From: a virus
Length of the DNA stretch: 39,651 nt
Reading direction: 5' to 3' (one strand)
IMG/VR virus record: IMGVR_UViG_3300033146_001009
Location: 1 to 39,651 of that record
The notes beneath the pieces were generated by a model, which saw nothing but the letters and a program-made list of their open reading frames with translations, ran no database searches and was not told the origin of the DNA. The first letter of the stretch is position 1; each line of letters starts with the position of its first letter. Below, one piece after another: positions 18,355 through 24,968 of this stretch. The position numbers and the translations under genes are program-made.

Positions 18355-18680
18355 CCCACTGCGACATTCTGGCACTCCTCTTTCCGCGCACCCCCAACTC
18401 CCAATTTGACGGAATTCCCTAGGAAATACCACGCTTTCCGCGACGGAACACCAGTGAGCAAGGGGACTTATGGCGGGATGCTTCTCCCCGTAGCCCACCC
18501 CGCCCCCACGGGGGGATGCGCACCCCGCCGCCCTTCCGTGCGCACGATGTAATTACATTGTGCCTACTCGCTCGCGCACCAACTCGCGCAAGTGCTTGCA
18601 AGCGCGTGCTTTATGCGGTTGCGCCTTGCAACGGAAAGCGCAAGGGGTGGAGGGGGAGGAGTATTCGCCTGGTTTCGCGC
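18355..18680. other. GC-rich intergenic island with palindromes
   Basis: This stretch is far richer in G and C than the rest of the window and has no convincing gene. It holds CCCCGT...ACGGGG near 18486-18514, a 7-bp stem TGCGCAC (18517-18523) / GTGCGCA (18538-18544), GGCGGG...CCCGCC, and repeated GCGC and CTTGC words near 18560-18610. Its place between divergent operons and next to the terminase genes would suit a packaging (cos or pac) site, an origin or imported DNA. None can be proven from sequence. Confidence 0.5.
18542..18563. promoter_or_regulatory. 22-bp imperfect palindrome centred on ATGTAATTACAT
   Basis: The 12-bp core ATGTAATTACAT (18547-18558) is a perfect palindrome. After one mismatch pair it is extended by GCAC and GTGC. 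It sits at the AT-rich break inside the GC island and looks like a protein-binding site. Confidence 0.5.
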
Positions 18681-18716
18681 ATCGTTTTTCGCTGGTCGAA
18701 TTGTGTTTTTTTTGCG

Positions 18717-18732
18717 TTGTTACATGTAACAA
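18717..18732. promoter_or_regulatory. Operator O1, palindrome TTGTTACATGTAACAA
   Basis: A perfect 16-bp palindrome 44 bases upstream of the P1 -35 box. Together with the 5 bases after it, it matches 21 bases at 19911-19931 in inverted orientation. Two such exact copies in one regulatory zone suggest a shared DNA-binding regulator. Confidence 0.7.
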
Positions 18733-18775
18733 ATATCCTTGCACAAAAACAAATAACTTTACTTGTTATTTGCGC

Positions 18776-18804
18776 TTGACATATTACCATGATGCGTGTA
18801 CTCT
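18776..18804 (+). promoter_or_regulatory. Promoter P1, TTGACA-17-TACTCT
   Basis: A perfect -35 box with the ideal 17-base spacer is followed by a poor -10 box (TACTCT), which suggests dependence on an activator. A hairpin with 8-bp arms CAAATAAC/GTTATTTG overlaps the upstream flank. It would drive the 184-aa gene after a leader of about 130 bases. Confidence 0.55.
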
Positions 18805-18945
18805 ATATTTAATGCTTAAGTACGTTATATTTTATCTCTGCTACTCTATGTGCTATTGCATAGGGATTAACGGTGGAGCATTAAACAAAGGCTATAGTTA
18901 TTGCAACACGCAAGCTGTAGTCATAACCCTTGAAAGGGGATAAAA

Positions 18946-19500
18946 ATGAGTAAAAAAACAGAAGCAAACAAAGTGGCAAAAACATTCACGGTAACGGATG
19001 AATTCAAAAAAACCTTGTCTGCATTTGCAACGGCAACGGAAACACAAGAAAGAAAATCCCTTCCCATCCGTGAGGAAATAGTCTCATTCTGTGGTCCAGA
19101 AGTCGACTACAAGGCGTTGTCTTTTGACGAAAAAAGCAAACTGTTCAAAACACGCTTGGCAGTGATTAAGGCGGCTTGCGCTGATTCGCTTGGAAAACGA
19201 TGGACTGACAAGGTTTATGGTGCTTTTCGCGTTTCGGCTACACGTGCAAAAAAAGACCTTGGTATTATTAAGCCGCCAAAAGAGGATTTAATTCCTCTGC
19301 TAACCGACAATCAAACTGCTATGCTTAAAATGTATAACGAAATGACGTTGGAAGAAAAAACTGATTTTGCCGAAATGGCAAACCCTCTTCTCGAAAAAAT
19401 CAAAGCAACGGAAAGAAAGGTAACAAACAAAGAAGAACAGGAGCTTGTTAGTAATAATCGTGCAATGTTGGCCATTGCATTTTTTAACCTTGTCGCTTAA
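18946..19500 (+). CDS. First early-side gene, hypothetical (184 aa)
   Basis: The protein is Lys- and Ala-rich and mostly helical, beginning MSKKTEANKVAKTFTVTDEF. It stands alone as a single-gene unit with its own promoter P1 and a strong terminator behind it. The ribosome site AGGGG is part of a small CCCT-TGAA-AGGG hairpin, which could mask it. Operators lie on both sides, so a regulatory or DNA-binding role is possible. No family is recognised. Confidence 0.75.
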   Translation: MSKKTEANKVAKTFTVTDEFKKTLSAFATATETQERKSLPIREEIVSFCGPEVDYKALSFDEKSKLFKTRLAVIKAACADSLGKRWTDKVYGAFRVSATRAKKDLGIIKPPKEDLIPLLTDNQTAMLKMYNEMTLEEKTDFAEMANPLLEKIKATERKVTNKEEQELVSNNRAMLAIAFFNLVA

Positions 19501-19513
19501 CCTTTCAAGGTTG

Positions 19514-19547
19514 TACCCCGTGATTTATTTCACGGGGTATTTTTTTT
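19514..19547 (+). terminator. Intrinsic terminator after the 184-aa gene
   Basis: A perfect 10-bp stem TACCCCGTGA / TCACGGGGTA with a 6-base loop TTTATT is followed by eight T residues. It lies 14 bases after the stop codon. An additional AACCTT/AAGGTT inverted repeat directly precedes it. Confidence 0.92.
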
Positions 19548-19573
19548 GTCTATATGCTTTGAACGTATACCGT

Positions 19574-19585
19574 GAAACATGTTTC
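19574..19585. promoter_or_regulatory. Palindrome GAAACATGTTTC
   Basis: A perfect 12-bp palindrome between the terminator and promoter P2. It may be another protein-binding site. The rest of 19548-19753 is AT-rich with no gene that I can support. Confidence 0.35.
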
Positions 19586-19753
19586 CTTTGCTTATATGGT
19601 CTTTCCGCCTGTTTAGTGTGTACTCATATCATATTTCCCTTTTAACGCTTTATATGTCTTTGTTACGCATCTATGAACAAAGCACAAAGATGATGCACGG
19701 CACAAAGCGTATTTATTATCTTTGTTTGCTTGCTAAATTCCCTTGTCATACGC

Positions 19754-19782
19754 TTGACATGCTTCCTTATATGTGGTATACT
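19754..19782 (+). promoter_or_regulatory. Early promoter P2, TTGACA-17-TATACT
   Basis: A perfect -35 box, a 17-base spacer and a near-perfect -10 box make this the strongest promoter in the window. GTTAGTA follows seven bases after the -10 box, exactly as in the late promoter. It faces the whole early block. Confidence 0.85.
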
Positions 19783-19789
19783 ATTTTCA

Positions 19790-20391
19790 GTTAGTAGAGA
19801 AAGATTCTTTCCTTGCTACTTGTTCTTTCAAATTTAACCTATAACAGAGAAAGCGTACATGAGCGCATCTTTGAACACTGGGCGCAAGGTCAAAAGCGTA
19901 GCACGTTTGAGATATTTGTTACATGTAACAAAATCAAGGTGCAAGACATTGGATACTAAACAGCATAGCAACTTAAAGCACGATGCTTTACAGATTGCCG
20001 GAATTGTCACGAAAACAACTCCCTGAAAGATTGGATAGGTTGTGAGTAGTTGAATGTGTATTCTCTTATTTCCCTAGTAACACAAGACACTCTTAAAATG
20101 AGTTGATGTAAGCGATAGGGACGGCATGAACAAAATGCGTGAAACTTAAATCCACAACCTTAAATCAAAACTTAATGGAATGGCGAAGATCAAAAGTAAT
20201 CACACACAGAGTTTATGAACACGGATTAAACTTCGTGGTAGTACGTTAAAGACAATGTGAGAGCATGTGAAAACCACACTCTCACAAGATGAACACAAAA
20301 TCGAAACGCCTTTAATTAGGCGTCATTGCACCGTGGCGGGTGTGATCTTGAAGATGAAAGCCAGTGAAAAGCACAACAAAGGAGTACAAAG
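19790..20391 (+). ncRNA. Long untranslated leader, possible structured RNA
   Basis: About 600 bases follow P2 before the first good gene, with no supportable open frame. Hairpins can be seen: TAAAGC-acgat-GCTTTA near 19975, AGTTTA/TAAACT near 20210-20232, TGTGAGAG (20256-20263) with CTCTCACA (20279-20286), and ACGCCT-ttaatt-AGGCGT (20306-20323). The words ACTTAAA and CTTAAATC recur around 20140-20175. It could be a regulatory leader, an antitermination RNA, a separate noncoding RNA, or an origin. I do not recognise a known RNA family. Confidence 0.45.
19915..19932. promoter_or_regulatory. Operator O2, 18-bp palindrome around TTACATGTAA
   Basis: The perfect palindrome TTTGTTACATGTAACAAA lies about 125 bases downstream of the P2 start. 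It is the inverted partner of O1 and shares 21 bases with it. A bound protein here could block transcription or loop DNA to O1. Confidence 0.7.
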
Positions 20392-20874
20392 ATGAAATAC
20401 GTCGAAATAGTGTCAACAAGCAATAAATGTGTCACGATGCCCGTAATGAGGGCATCCGATAACCTCATTGCTGAGGTTAAGAAGATAATAACGTTTCAAA
20501 ACAAGGGTGTGCAAAAAGCATACCCTTATGAATTATCGCAAGTGATCGTAAGGTCATTCCCTGAAAGCAGGGAAACGATAATTATGCCGCCTGAATGTTC
20601 AGGCGGATGTCTCTGCTCGGCAGGGACCGAGTACGTATTTTACGACAAAGAAGGAAAAAGAATAGGGACCGGAGTTCCGGCACACTGGTCTAACGAATGT
20701 CACGGGTCCCCCCGTGACTGTTCAAAAAAAGAAGTAGTCCCCGTTGAGGGGACAGAATATGTCCTAAAAGAACAATGGGACACCATAAATGGTGGGCGTC
20801 AATGGGAGGAATTCGTCCAAGGCGACTATGTCGCCTACCGGAAAACAACTAACAAAGGGAGGAACGAAGATTGA
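20392..20874 (+). CDS. Early protein encoded by a hairpin-packed gene (160 aa)
   Basis: An AAAGGAG site precedes the ATG by 9 bases. The protein starts MKYVEIVSTSNKCVTMPVM and has a Cys-rich stretch (about residues 68-76, then C103 and C109). It repeats a GTEYV word near residues 78 and 120 and ends in a charged tail. I do not recognise it. The coding sequence holds eleven short inverted repeats from 20436 to 20836, a density I see in only one other gene (22343-22588). The gene might be both message and structured RNA, or the hairpins might have been inserted. Confidence 0.7.
   Translation: MKYVEIVSTSNKCVTMPVMRASDNLIAEVKKIITFQNKGVQKAYPYELSQVIVRSFPESRETIIMPPECSGGCLCSAGTEYVFYDKEGKRIGTGVPAHWSNECHGSPRDCSKKEVVPVEGTEYVLKEQWDTINGGRQWEEFVQGDYVAYRKTTNKGRNED
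20436..20836 (+). repeat. Array of eleven different short hairpins inside a gene
   Basis: Arm pairs: 20436-20442/20450-20456 (GATGCCC), 20460-20466/20473-20479 (TAACCTC), 20503-20512/20518-20527 (one G-U pair), 20557-20563/20568-20574 (TTCCCTG), 20587-20595/20598-20606 (CCGCCTGAA), 20616-20620/20627-20631, 20669-20673/20676-20680, 20699-20706/20711-20718 (GTCACGGG), 20737-20742/20748-20753 (GTCCCC), 20781-20786/20789-20794 (CACCAT), and 20820-20826/20830-20836 (AGGCGAC). Arm sequences differ from one another, so these are not copies of one repeat. Confidence 0.85.
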
Positions 20875-20931
20875 CCCAGTACTAGAAGTAATATTTCCAA
20901 ATCGTTAAAATTAAAACAAAAGGAATGTAAA

Positions 20932-21798
20932 ATGACACAAGAAAATACACTGAACAGTAATATCATGCTCATACGCTTGGAAATAGGTACGCCTTTTTCC
21001 ACAAAGACCAACAAGGTCGAGACGGCAAATCTTCTTGCGGAGAAAGGAGCGCAATCAGGAGCATTGAGCGTAAAAATGCCCACGTTCGCTTCGCCTATCG
21101 TTAAGGCGGCAAAGACCGCCTGTGGCCTCATCCAGAAAGAACACAAGTGCTACTGCTCAAAGTGGGATGACGCTGGGTTCTGGCTTATTAAAACCGATAG
21201 GTTCGACGCATACAAGGGAGCAATGGACAGGCGTATTGATGATGCGCAGTACGAAATCAACAAACTCGCTGACATGTGGGATATTGTCGTTGATGAAGAG
21301 CGGCAATTCAAAGGAGCATCGTACCGTGAGGACATGATGTGCAGTAGAGAGCAATTCAGTGAGGCTTTTCATGCCAGCTACAAAGTGCAGGCAATGCCAA
21401 ACATGGAGGGAATTGAGATAAATTCTTTCACTATGCGGGAATTGAAAAGCGCATTGCAGAAGCGGAATGAGGATAATCTCAAAGCAACCACAAACGCCTT
21501 GCATGATGAAATGGCTGAAATGCTCGGCAAAATGGTGAAAACGCTAGGAGACCCTGATAAGGTATTCAGAAACACGCTGGTTGAAAATATCAGAACCTTG
21601 TGTGAACAACGTACTGCGCGTGATATGATGGATTCGCCAGACTTGAAGGCGAAATTTGACAGCATTAAATTGATGGTCGATGGCTATAATGTCAACGACT
21701 TGAGAAAAAACAAACACCTGCGAAGTGAAGCAGGACGTGAAGCTGAAGAGCTTCTTGAACGCATGACAACCGCTGGAAGCGGAAGGAGAGTATTATGA
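20932..21798 (+). CDS. DUF3150-like protein (288 aa)
   Basis: The order of features resembles DUF3150-type proteins: a short strand LIRLEIGTPF at the start, a basic helical stretch, a W-x-x-x-GFWLI segment (about residue 80), a long coiled region (about 90-130), then a helix-rich C-terminal half with Lys/Glu coils. DUF3150 genes often sit beside AAA+ ATPases, which holds here. The assignment is by eye and tentative. It precedes the DUF1257 gene with an ATGA overlap. Confidence 0.5.
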   Translation: MTQENTLNSNIMLIRLEIGTPFSTKTNKVETANLLAEKGAQSGALSVKMPTFASPIVKAAKTACGLIQKEHKCYCSKWDDAGFWLIKTDRFDAYKGAMDRRIDDAQYEINKLADMWDIVVDEERQFKGASYREDMMCSREQFSEAFHASYKVQAMPNMEGIEINSFTMRELKSALQKRNEDNLKATTNALHDEMAEMLGKMVKTLGDPDKVFRNTLVENIRTLCEQRTARDMMDSPDLKAKFDSIKLMVDGYNVNDLRKNKHLRSEAGREAEELLERMTTAGSGRRVL

Positions 21799-22175
21799 GT
21801 CATCAAAGCGAACACGAAAGCAAAGACATGAGCGAATTAAAGCTCATGGAACGGGCAATTAAAGACCTTGGTGGTACGATTGTACAGGCATCAACATATC
21901 AAGGATATGGAAGAACAACGCCTCCATGCACACACAAAATAGAGTTCCCTGATTGTCGTTATGACATTGGACTAACGTGTGAGGGCAACACTATCACAAA
22001 AATGTCTACCGATTGGTGGGGCGGTGATGTGGAAAAGATAGTTGGCAAGAAGTATGCAAAACTGGAAAAGTTCTACGCTGTAAACAAACTTGAAGTTGGA
22101 GCAAGAAAAAACGGATTGCGTACACGACGCAAAATTGTAAACAACGAAATTCACCTATCAACAAGAGGATGGTAA
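21795..22175 (+). CDS. DUF1257 / Ycf35-like protein (126 aa)
   Basis: After a short N-terminal tail, residues 15-115 follow the Ycf35/DUF1257 pattern: a helix reading LMERAIKDLGGTIVQAS, the strand YDIGLTCEGN, a DWWGGDVEKI motif, then KYAKLEKFYAVNKL and the end strand EIHLSTRGW. The family is found in cyanobacteria, red-algal plastids and various phages, and its biochemical role is unclear. DUF2997 and a Ycf46-like ATPase follow, which strengthens the call. Two hairpins (21827-21848 and 21895-21909) lie in its first third. Confidence 0.75.
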   Translation: MSHQSEHESKDMSELKLMERAIKDLGGTIVQASTYQGYGRTTPPCTHKIEFPDCRYDIGLTCEGNTITKMSTDWWGGDVEKIVGKKYAKLEKFYAVNKLEVGARKNGLRTRRKIVNNEIHLSTRGW

Positions 22176-22176
22176 C

Positions 22177-22356
22177 ATGAAAGAAGTAAACATAATCATC
22201 AAAGATGGCGGGAAAATTGAAGTCGATGCTGTGGGATTCAAAGGGAAAGGATGCCTTGAAGCAACCAGCTTTATTGACAAACTCTTTGGAGTGCTGTCAC
22301 GGAAAAAGAAGGGCGACATGTACAAGAAGGAGGTGGTGAAGAATGTCCGTCATTAA
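22177..22356 (+). CDS. DUF2997-like small protein (59 aa)
   Basis: This short frame starts MKEVNIIIKDGGKIEVDAVG and continues FKGKGCLEATSFID. It matches the DUF2997 pattern: an amphipathic strand, a GxxxV strand, a GFxGxxCxxAT core, then a helix. DUF2997 genes are commonly next to DUF1257 genes, as here. It ends in a Lys-rich tail and overlaps the next gene by 14 bases. Confidence 0.75.
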   Translation: MKEVNIIIKDGGKIEVDAVGFKGKGCLEATSFIDKLFGVLSRKKKGDMYKKEVVKNVRH

Positions 22357-22588
22357 AATCTCTGACGGTGGGACGGTGAAAGCTCTCTATGACGAGAGCT
22401 TAACCGACTTTCTCACTATGTCACTTGGGGTAAATCCAAAAATCAACCGATGGTCAAACATCGAGTACAGCAATGAGCGCAATTGCTGGCAGGTAACGAT
22501 GGCAGAAACAGGCAAAGTGGTGCATGAAGCACCAACCCGTGAGGCATGTGTCACATGGGAGAAAAACAAATACAACAAAGGAGAGTAA
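22343..22588 (+). CDS. Hairpin-rich small gene (81 aa)
   Basis: A strong GGAGG site lies 10 bases before the ATG. The protein starts MSVIKISDGGTVKALYDESL and has a W-rich middle (RWSNIEYSNERNCWQVTMAE). Family unknown. The coding DNA holds at least six inverted repeats, including 8-bp arms 22380-22387/22394-22401 and 7-bp arms 22468-22474/22482-22488. That is a second case of the structure seen at 20392-20874. Confidence 0.7.
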   Translation: MSVIKISDGGTVKALYDESLTDFLTMSLGVNPKINRWSNIEYSNERNCWQVTMAETGKVVHEAPTREACVTWEKNKYNKGE

Positions 22589-22589
22589 A

Positions 22590-22763
22590 ATGATTCAGGA
22601 AATTCAAGACAATAACAAAATCGCACACGAAGTCGGAGAAGAGATAGCAAAACTACTTCACTGCATGGTTATCAGTGATAAATATCAGACCGCTTGGGGC
22701 GGGAAAACAGCTATGGGTCTTGCTCGTAGCATCGTGGAAGTAATCAACGGAAAGAAGGTATAA
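22590..22763 (+). CDS. Small conserved phage-type protein (57 aa)
   Basis: The start at 22590 follows GGAGAG; a longer in-frame start lies inside the gene before it. The protein has an acidic helix, then KYQTAWGGKTAMGLARSIVE near the C-terminus. That W-G-x-KT-x-x-G-L-x-R layout recurs in small phage proteins whose function I do not know. It sits one base before the ATPase gene. Confidence 0.65.
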   Translation: MIQEIQDNNKIAHEVGEEIAKLLHCMVISDKYQTAWGGKTAMGLARSIVEVINGKKV

Positions 22764-22764
22764 A

Positions 22765-24309
22765 ATGTTCACAAATAAAATCGAAAATTACTACAGATCG
22801 GGGCATCCTGCCTTGATGGTCGTGAGTCACGAAGAGAGAAACATCACACGGGACGTGTCGAGCGTTGCCGTGAAAGTGCAGACTGACACAGGGCGTAATA
22901 TTGCCTTCAGCTCGTGGTCGCTGGCTTCAGGGTTCAAGGGAGACTTGTTACAGCCTGACATGCAGGAACCAACAGAGATGTTGGAATTTCTCATGCAGGA
23001 GAAAACAGAGGATCACATTATCATGCTGGACGACTTCCACATGATTCTTGAAGATAGAAATCCCATGCTTATCAGGCTTCTTCGTGAAGCGATAGACATC
23101 TTCAAGACTCGTGGCGTGTGCCTGATTATGACGGGCTGTGCGTTTGAGTGTCCTCCTGAATTGCAGAAGATTATAATCCGTATTGATTACGATATGCCAG
23201 ACAGGGATGACATAGCGCAAATTGTCAACACACTCATGCAAAACAAAGCGAATGACGTGATAGCTCCTTCGTCAGAAGATATGGAGTCAATCATTGACGC
23301 CTGCCTTGGCATGACTTCGGAAGAAATTGAAAATGCTGTATGCCTTAGCATGACCAGCGAGCGTAAAGTATGTCCTGAACTTCTGGCAAGTGAGAAAGCC
23401 AATGCCATAAAATCCTGTGGCTTTCTGGAAGTCATTGAGGTAACAAAGACGCTGGACGACATCGGAGGCATGGAAGGTGCGAAAGAATGGGTGAAGAAGC
23501 GTAGTCGTGCCTTCTCGAAAGAAGCAAAAGAGTTTGGGCTTCCCTCTCCAAATGGCTGGCTGATTCTCGGGCCAACTGGTACGGGAAAGTCCCTTATGAG
23601 TGAGATCGTGTCAAGCGTTCTGAATGTCCCGTTGATTCGTTGGGACATAGGCTCATGCTTTGGTTCGCTCGTTGGTCAAAGTGAGCAGAACGTAGAGCAT
23701 GTGTTCTCTGTGCTGAAAGCATTCGGTCGCTGTGTAGTGTGGCTTGATGAAATCGAAAAGGCTCTCTCTGGCAGTGGTTCATCATCAAACACTGACGGCG
23801 GGACAAGTGCTAGGGTCTTCGGAAAAATCCTGACGTTCATGCAGGAGAATGATGGCATATTCTTTAGTGCGACAGCTAATGATGTTTCACAGCTTCCACC
23901 TGAATTGCTTCGTAAGGGTCGCTTCGATGAGATATTCTTCGTGGACTTGCCTAATGCGAAGGAGAGAAAACAAATATGGGATATTCATATCCGTAAACAT
24001 GTTAAGAATCACGGCGTAAAGTCTACCGCTAATCTGGTCAAGGCTTCTGACGGTATGACTGGGGCAGAGATTGAACAGGCTGTTATAGACAGCATGTTTA
24101 CAGCCTTTGACCGTGGCGACGTGGTAGACCAACTCACAATCATGCAGGCCATAGGTGAGAGCGTTCCTGTCAGTAGAACGATGGGTGACAAGATCAGCAA
24201 ACTTCGTGCATGGGCACAAGACCGTTGCCGTATGGCATCTGGTGTAACAGAAACAGAAACAGGAACAAAACTAACAAAAGGGAGTAACAATGCAAGAAAA
24301 GTCAGCTAA
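22765..24309 (+). CDS. Ycf46-like AAA+ ATPase (514 aa)
   Basis: The N-terminal 210 residues form a degenerate ATPase-like domain (HPALMVVSHEERNITRDV, then HIIMLDDFHMIL at 84-95). The C-terminal AAA+ domain has Walker A GPTGTGKS (269-276), Walker B VVWLDEIE (324-331) and the arginine-bearing GRFDEIFFVDLP (385-396), followed by a helical lid. This two-part layout is that of Ycf46 from cyanobacteria and plastids. With DUF1257 and DUF2997 nearby it forms a probable functional module, likely remodelling an unknown protein or complex. Confidence 0.85.
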   Translation: MFTNKIENYYRSGHPALMVVSHEERNITRDVSSVAVKVQTDTGRNIAFSSWSLASGFKGDLLQPDMQEPTEMLEFLMQEKTEDHIIMLDDFHMILEDRNPMLIRLLREAIDIFKTRGVCLIMTGCAFECPPELQKIIIRIDYDMPDRDDIAQIVNTLMQNKANDVIAPSSEDMESIIDACLGMTSEEIENAVCLSMTSERKVCPELLASEKANAIKSCGFLEVIEVTKTLDDIGGMEGAKEWVKKRSRAFSKEAKEFGLPSPNGWLILGPTGTGKSLMSEIVSSVLNVPLIRWDIGSCFGSLVGQSEQNVEHVFSVLKAFGRCVVWLDEIEKALSGSGSSSNTDGGTSARVFGKILTFMQENDGIFFSATANDVSQLPPELLRKGRFDEIFFVDLPNAKERKQIWDIHIRKHVKNHGVKSTANLVKASDGMTGAEIEQAVIDSMFTAFDRGDVVDQLTIMQAIGESVPVSRTMGDKISKLRAWAQDRCRMASGVTETETGTKLTKGSNNARKVS

Positions 24310-24505
24310 CATAGCGAAAATAAACAGCATCACATTCTCAAGACTCGTCAATACGGGTAACTATGAGAACGAAAGGTTTGAGGTGTGTATCTCACCAACT
24401 AATGATGAAATTACATCACGGGCATTGTTCAACGCGGCATATCTTGTGATAGATGCCGCTGTACGTGACCGCTTCGACAAAGGAACAGAAAGGAAGGTAC
24501 GATGA
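24290..24505 (+). CDS. Small phage protein with NTGNYE motif (71 aa)
   Basis: The gene starts 20 bases inside the ATPase gene, after an AGGGAG site. Residues 15-35 (FSRLVNTGNYENERFEVCIS) fit a common small phage protein pattern, VNLGNYES-x-x-x-E. A C-terminal helix follows. Function unknown. Confidence 0.7.
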   Translation: MQEKSANIAKINSITFSRLVNTGNYENERFEVCISPTNDEITSRALFNAAYLVIDAAVRDRFDKGTERKVR

Positions 24506-24612
24506 CAGTGATAATAATAACACTGGCAGTCGTGGTGGGGCTGTGCGTTGTCTTAGCTCCATCCTATACAGAACATGAGGCGTGTAAGCCTGAACAAAAA
24601 GAAGGAGAGTAG
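24502..24612 (+). CDS. Membrane micropeptide (36 aa)
   Basis: The ATG overlaps the TGA of the gene before it. Residues 2-20 are strongly hydrophobic (MTVIIITLAVVVGLCVVLAP) and form one membrane helix; the tail is polar. It may be an inner-membrane accessory peptide. The size makes it uncertain. Confidence 0.5.
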   Translation: MTVIIITLAVVVGLCVVLAPSYTEHEACKPEQKEGE

Positions 24613-24613
24613 T

Positions 24614-24802
24614 ATGACACAAGCAAAAGAAGAAGCAATCCGGTTTGTCAAAGACAACCAAACGCCTCATTGCAGGACATTACAAGAGGGCGCAAAGTAT
24701 CTGGTTGGAAAATTAACCCCGCCTGAACTGCCTGCACCGTCTGTGTGGTGGGAAGTTCTTAAAATATCAAGGAGAGTAAGAGGTGATGGAAATGTTAATT
24801 GA
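24614..24802 (+). CDS. Small hypothetical protein (62 aa)
   Basis: The ATG at 24614 follows GGAGAG by about 6 bases; an earlier in-frame start lies within the membrane peptide gene. It starts MTQAKEEAIRFVKDNQ and has a Pro-rich middle and a basic end. Family unknown. Confidence 0.55.
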   Translation: MTQAKEEAIRFVKDNQTPHCRTLQEGAKYLVGKLTPPELPAPSVWWEVLKISRRVRGDGNVN

Positions 24803-24968
24803 AGCGCATGAATTACTATATTGCGAAAAGAAAATAGCCGTTAATTTTTTCACAAAAAATACGCAAACATCATTTAAAATAACCATTAAAGATGCAAAAT
24901 ACCTTTCTGGACGAATCAATTATCTATTAAAAATAATAGAGAAACGCGAGGCGCAAGATGGCGGGTAA
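24786..24968 (+). CDS. Small hypothetical protein (60 aa)
   Basis: This overlaps the gene before by 17 bases. The text (MEMLIEAHELLYCEKKIAVN...) suggests an alpha-beta fold of about 60 residues with a basic C-terminus. The DNA is notably AT-rich compared with its neighbours. Function unknown. Confidence 0.5.
   Translation: MEMLIEAHELLYCEKKIAVNFFTKNTQTSFKITIKDAKYLSGRINYLLKIIEKREAQDGG

Noticed and set aside
18419-18943. Open frames in the GC-rich island on both strands
   Set aside because: Length follows from high GC and few stop codons; no ribosome sites, biased Arg/Gly/Pro composition, and they overlap promoter elements.
19571-19587. parS-like centromere site (GAAACATGTTTC)
   Set aside because: Only partly like the known parS sequence, single copy, and no ParA or ParB gene in the window.
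19445-19794. Two open frames after the 184-aa gene
   Set aside because: No ribosome sites, they cross a strong terminator and a promoter, and their text is hydrophobic without pattern.
20436-20836. CRISPR array
   Set aside because: Hairpin arms differ in sequence and there are no identical repeats with equal spacers.
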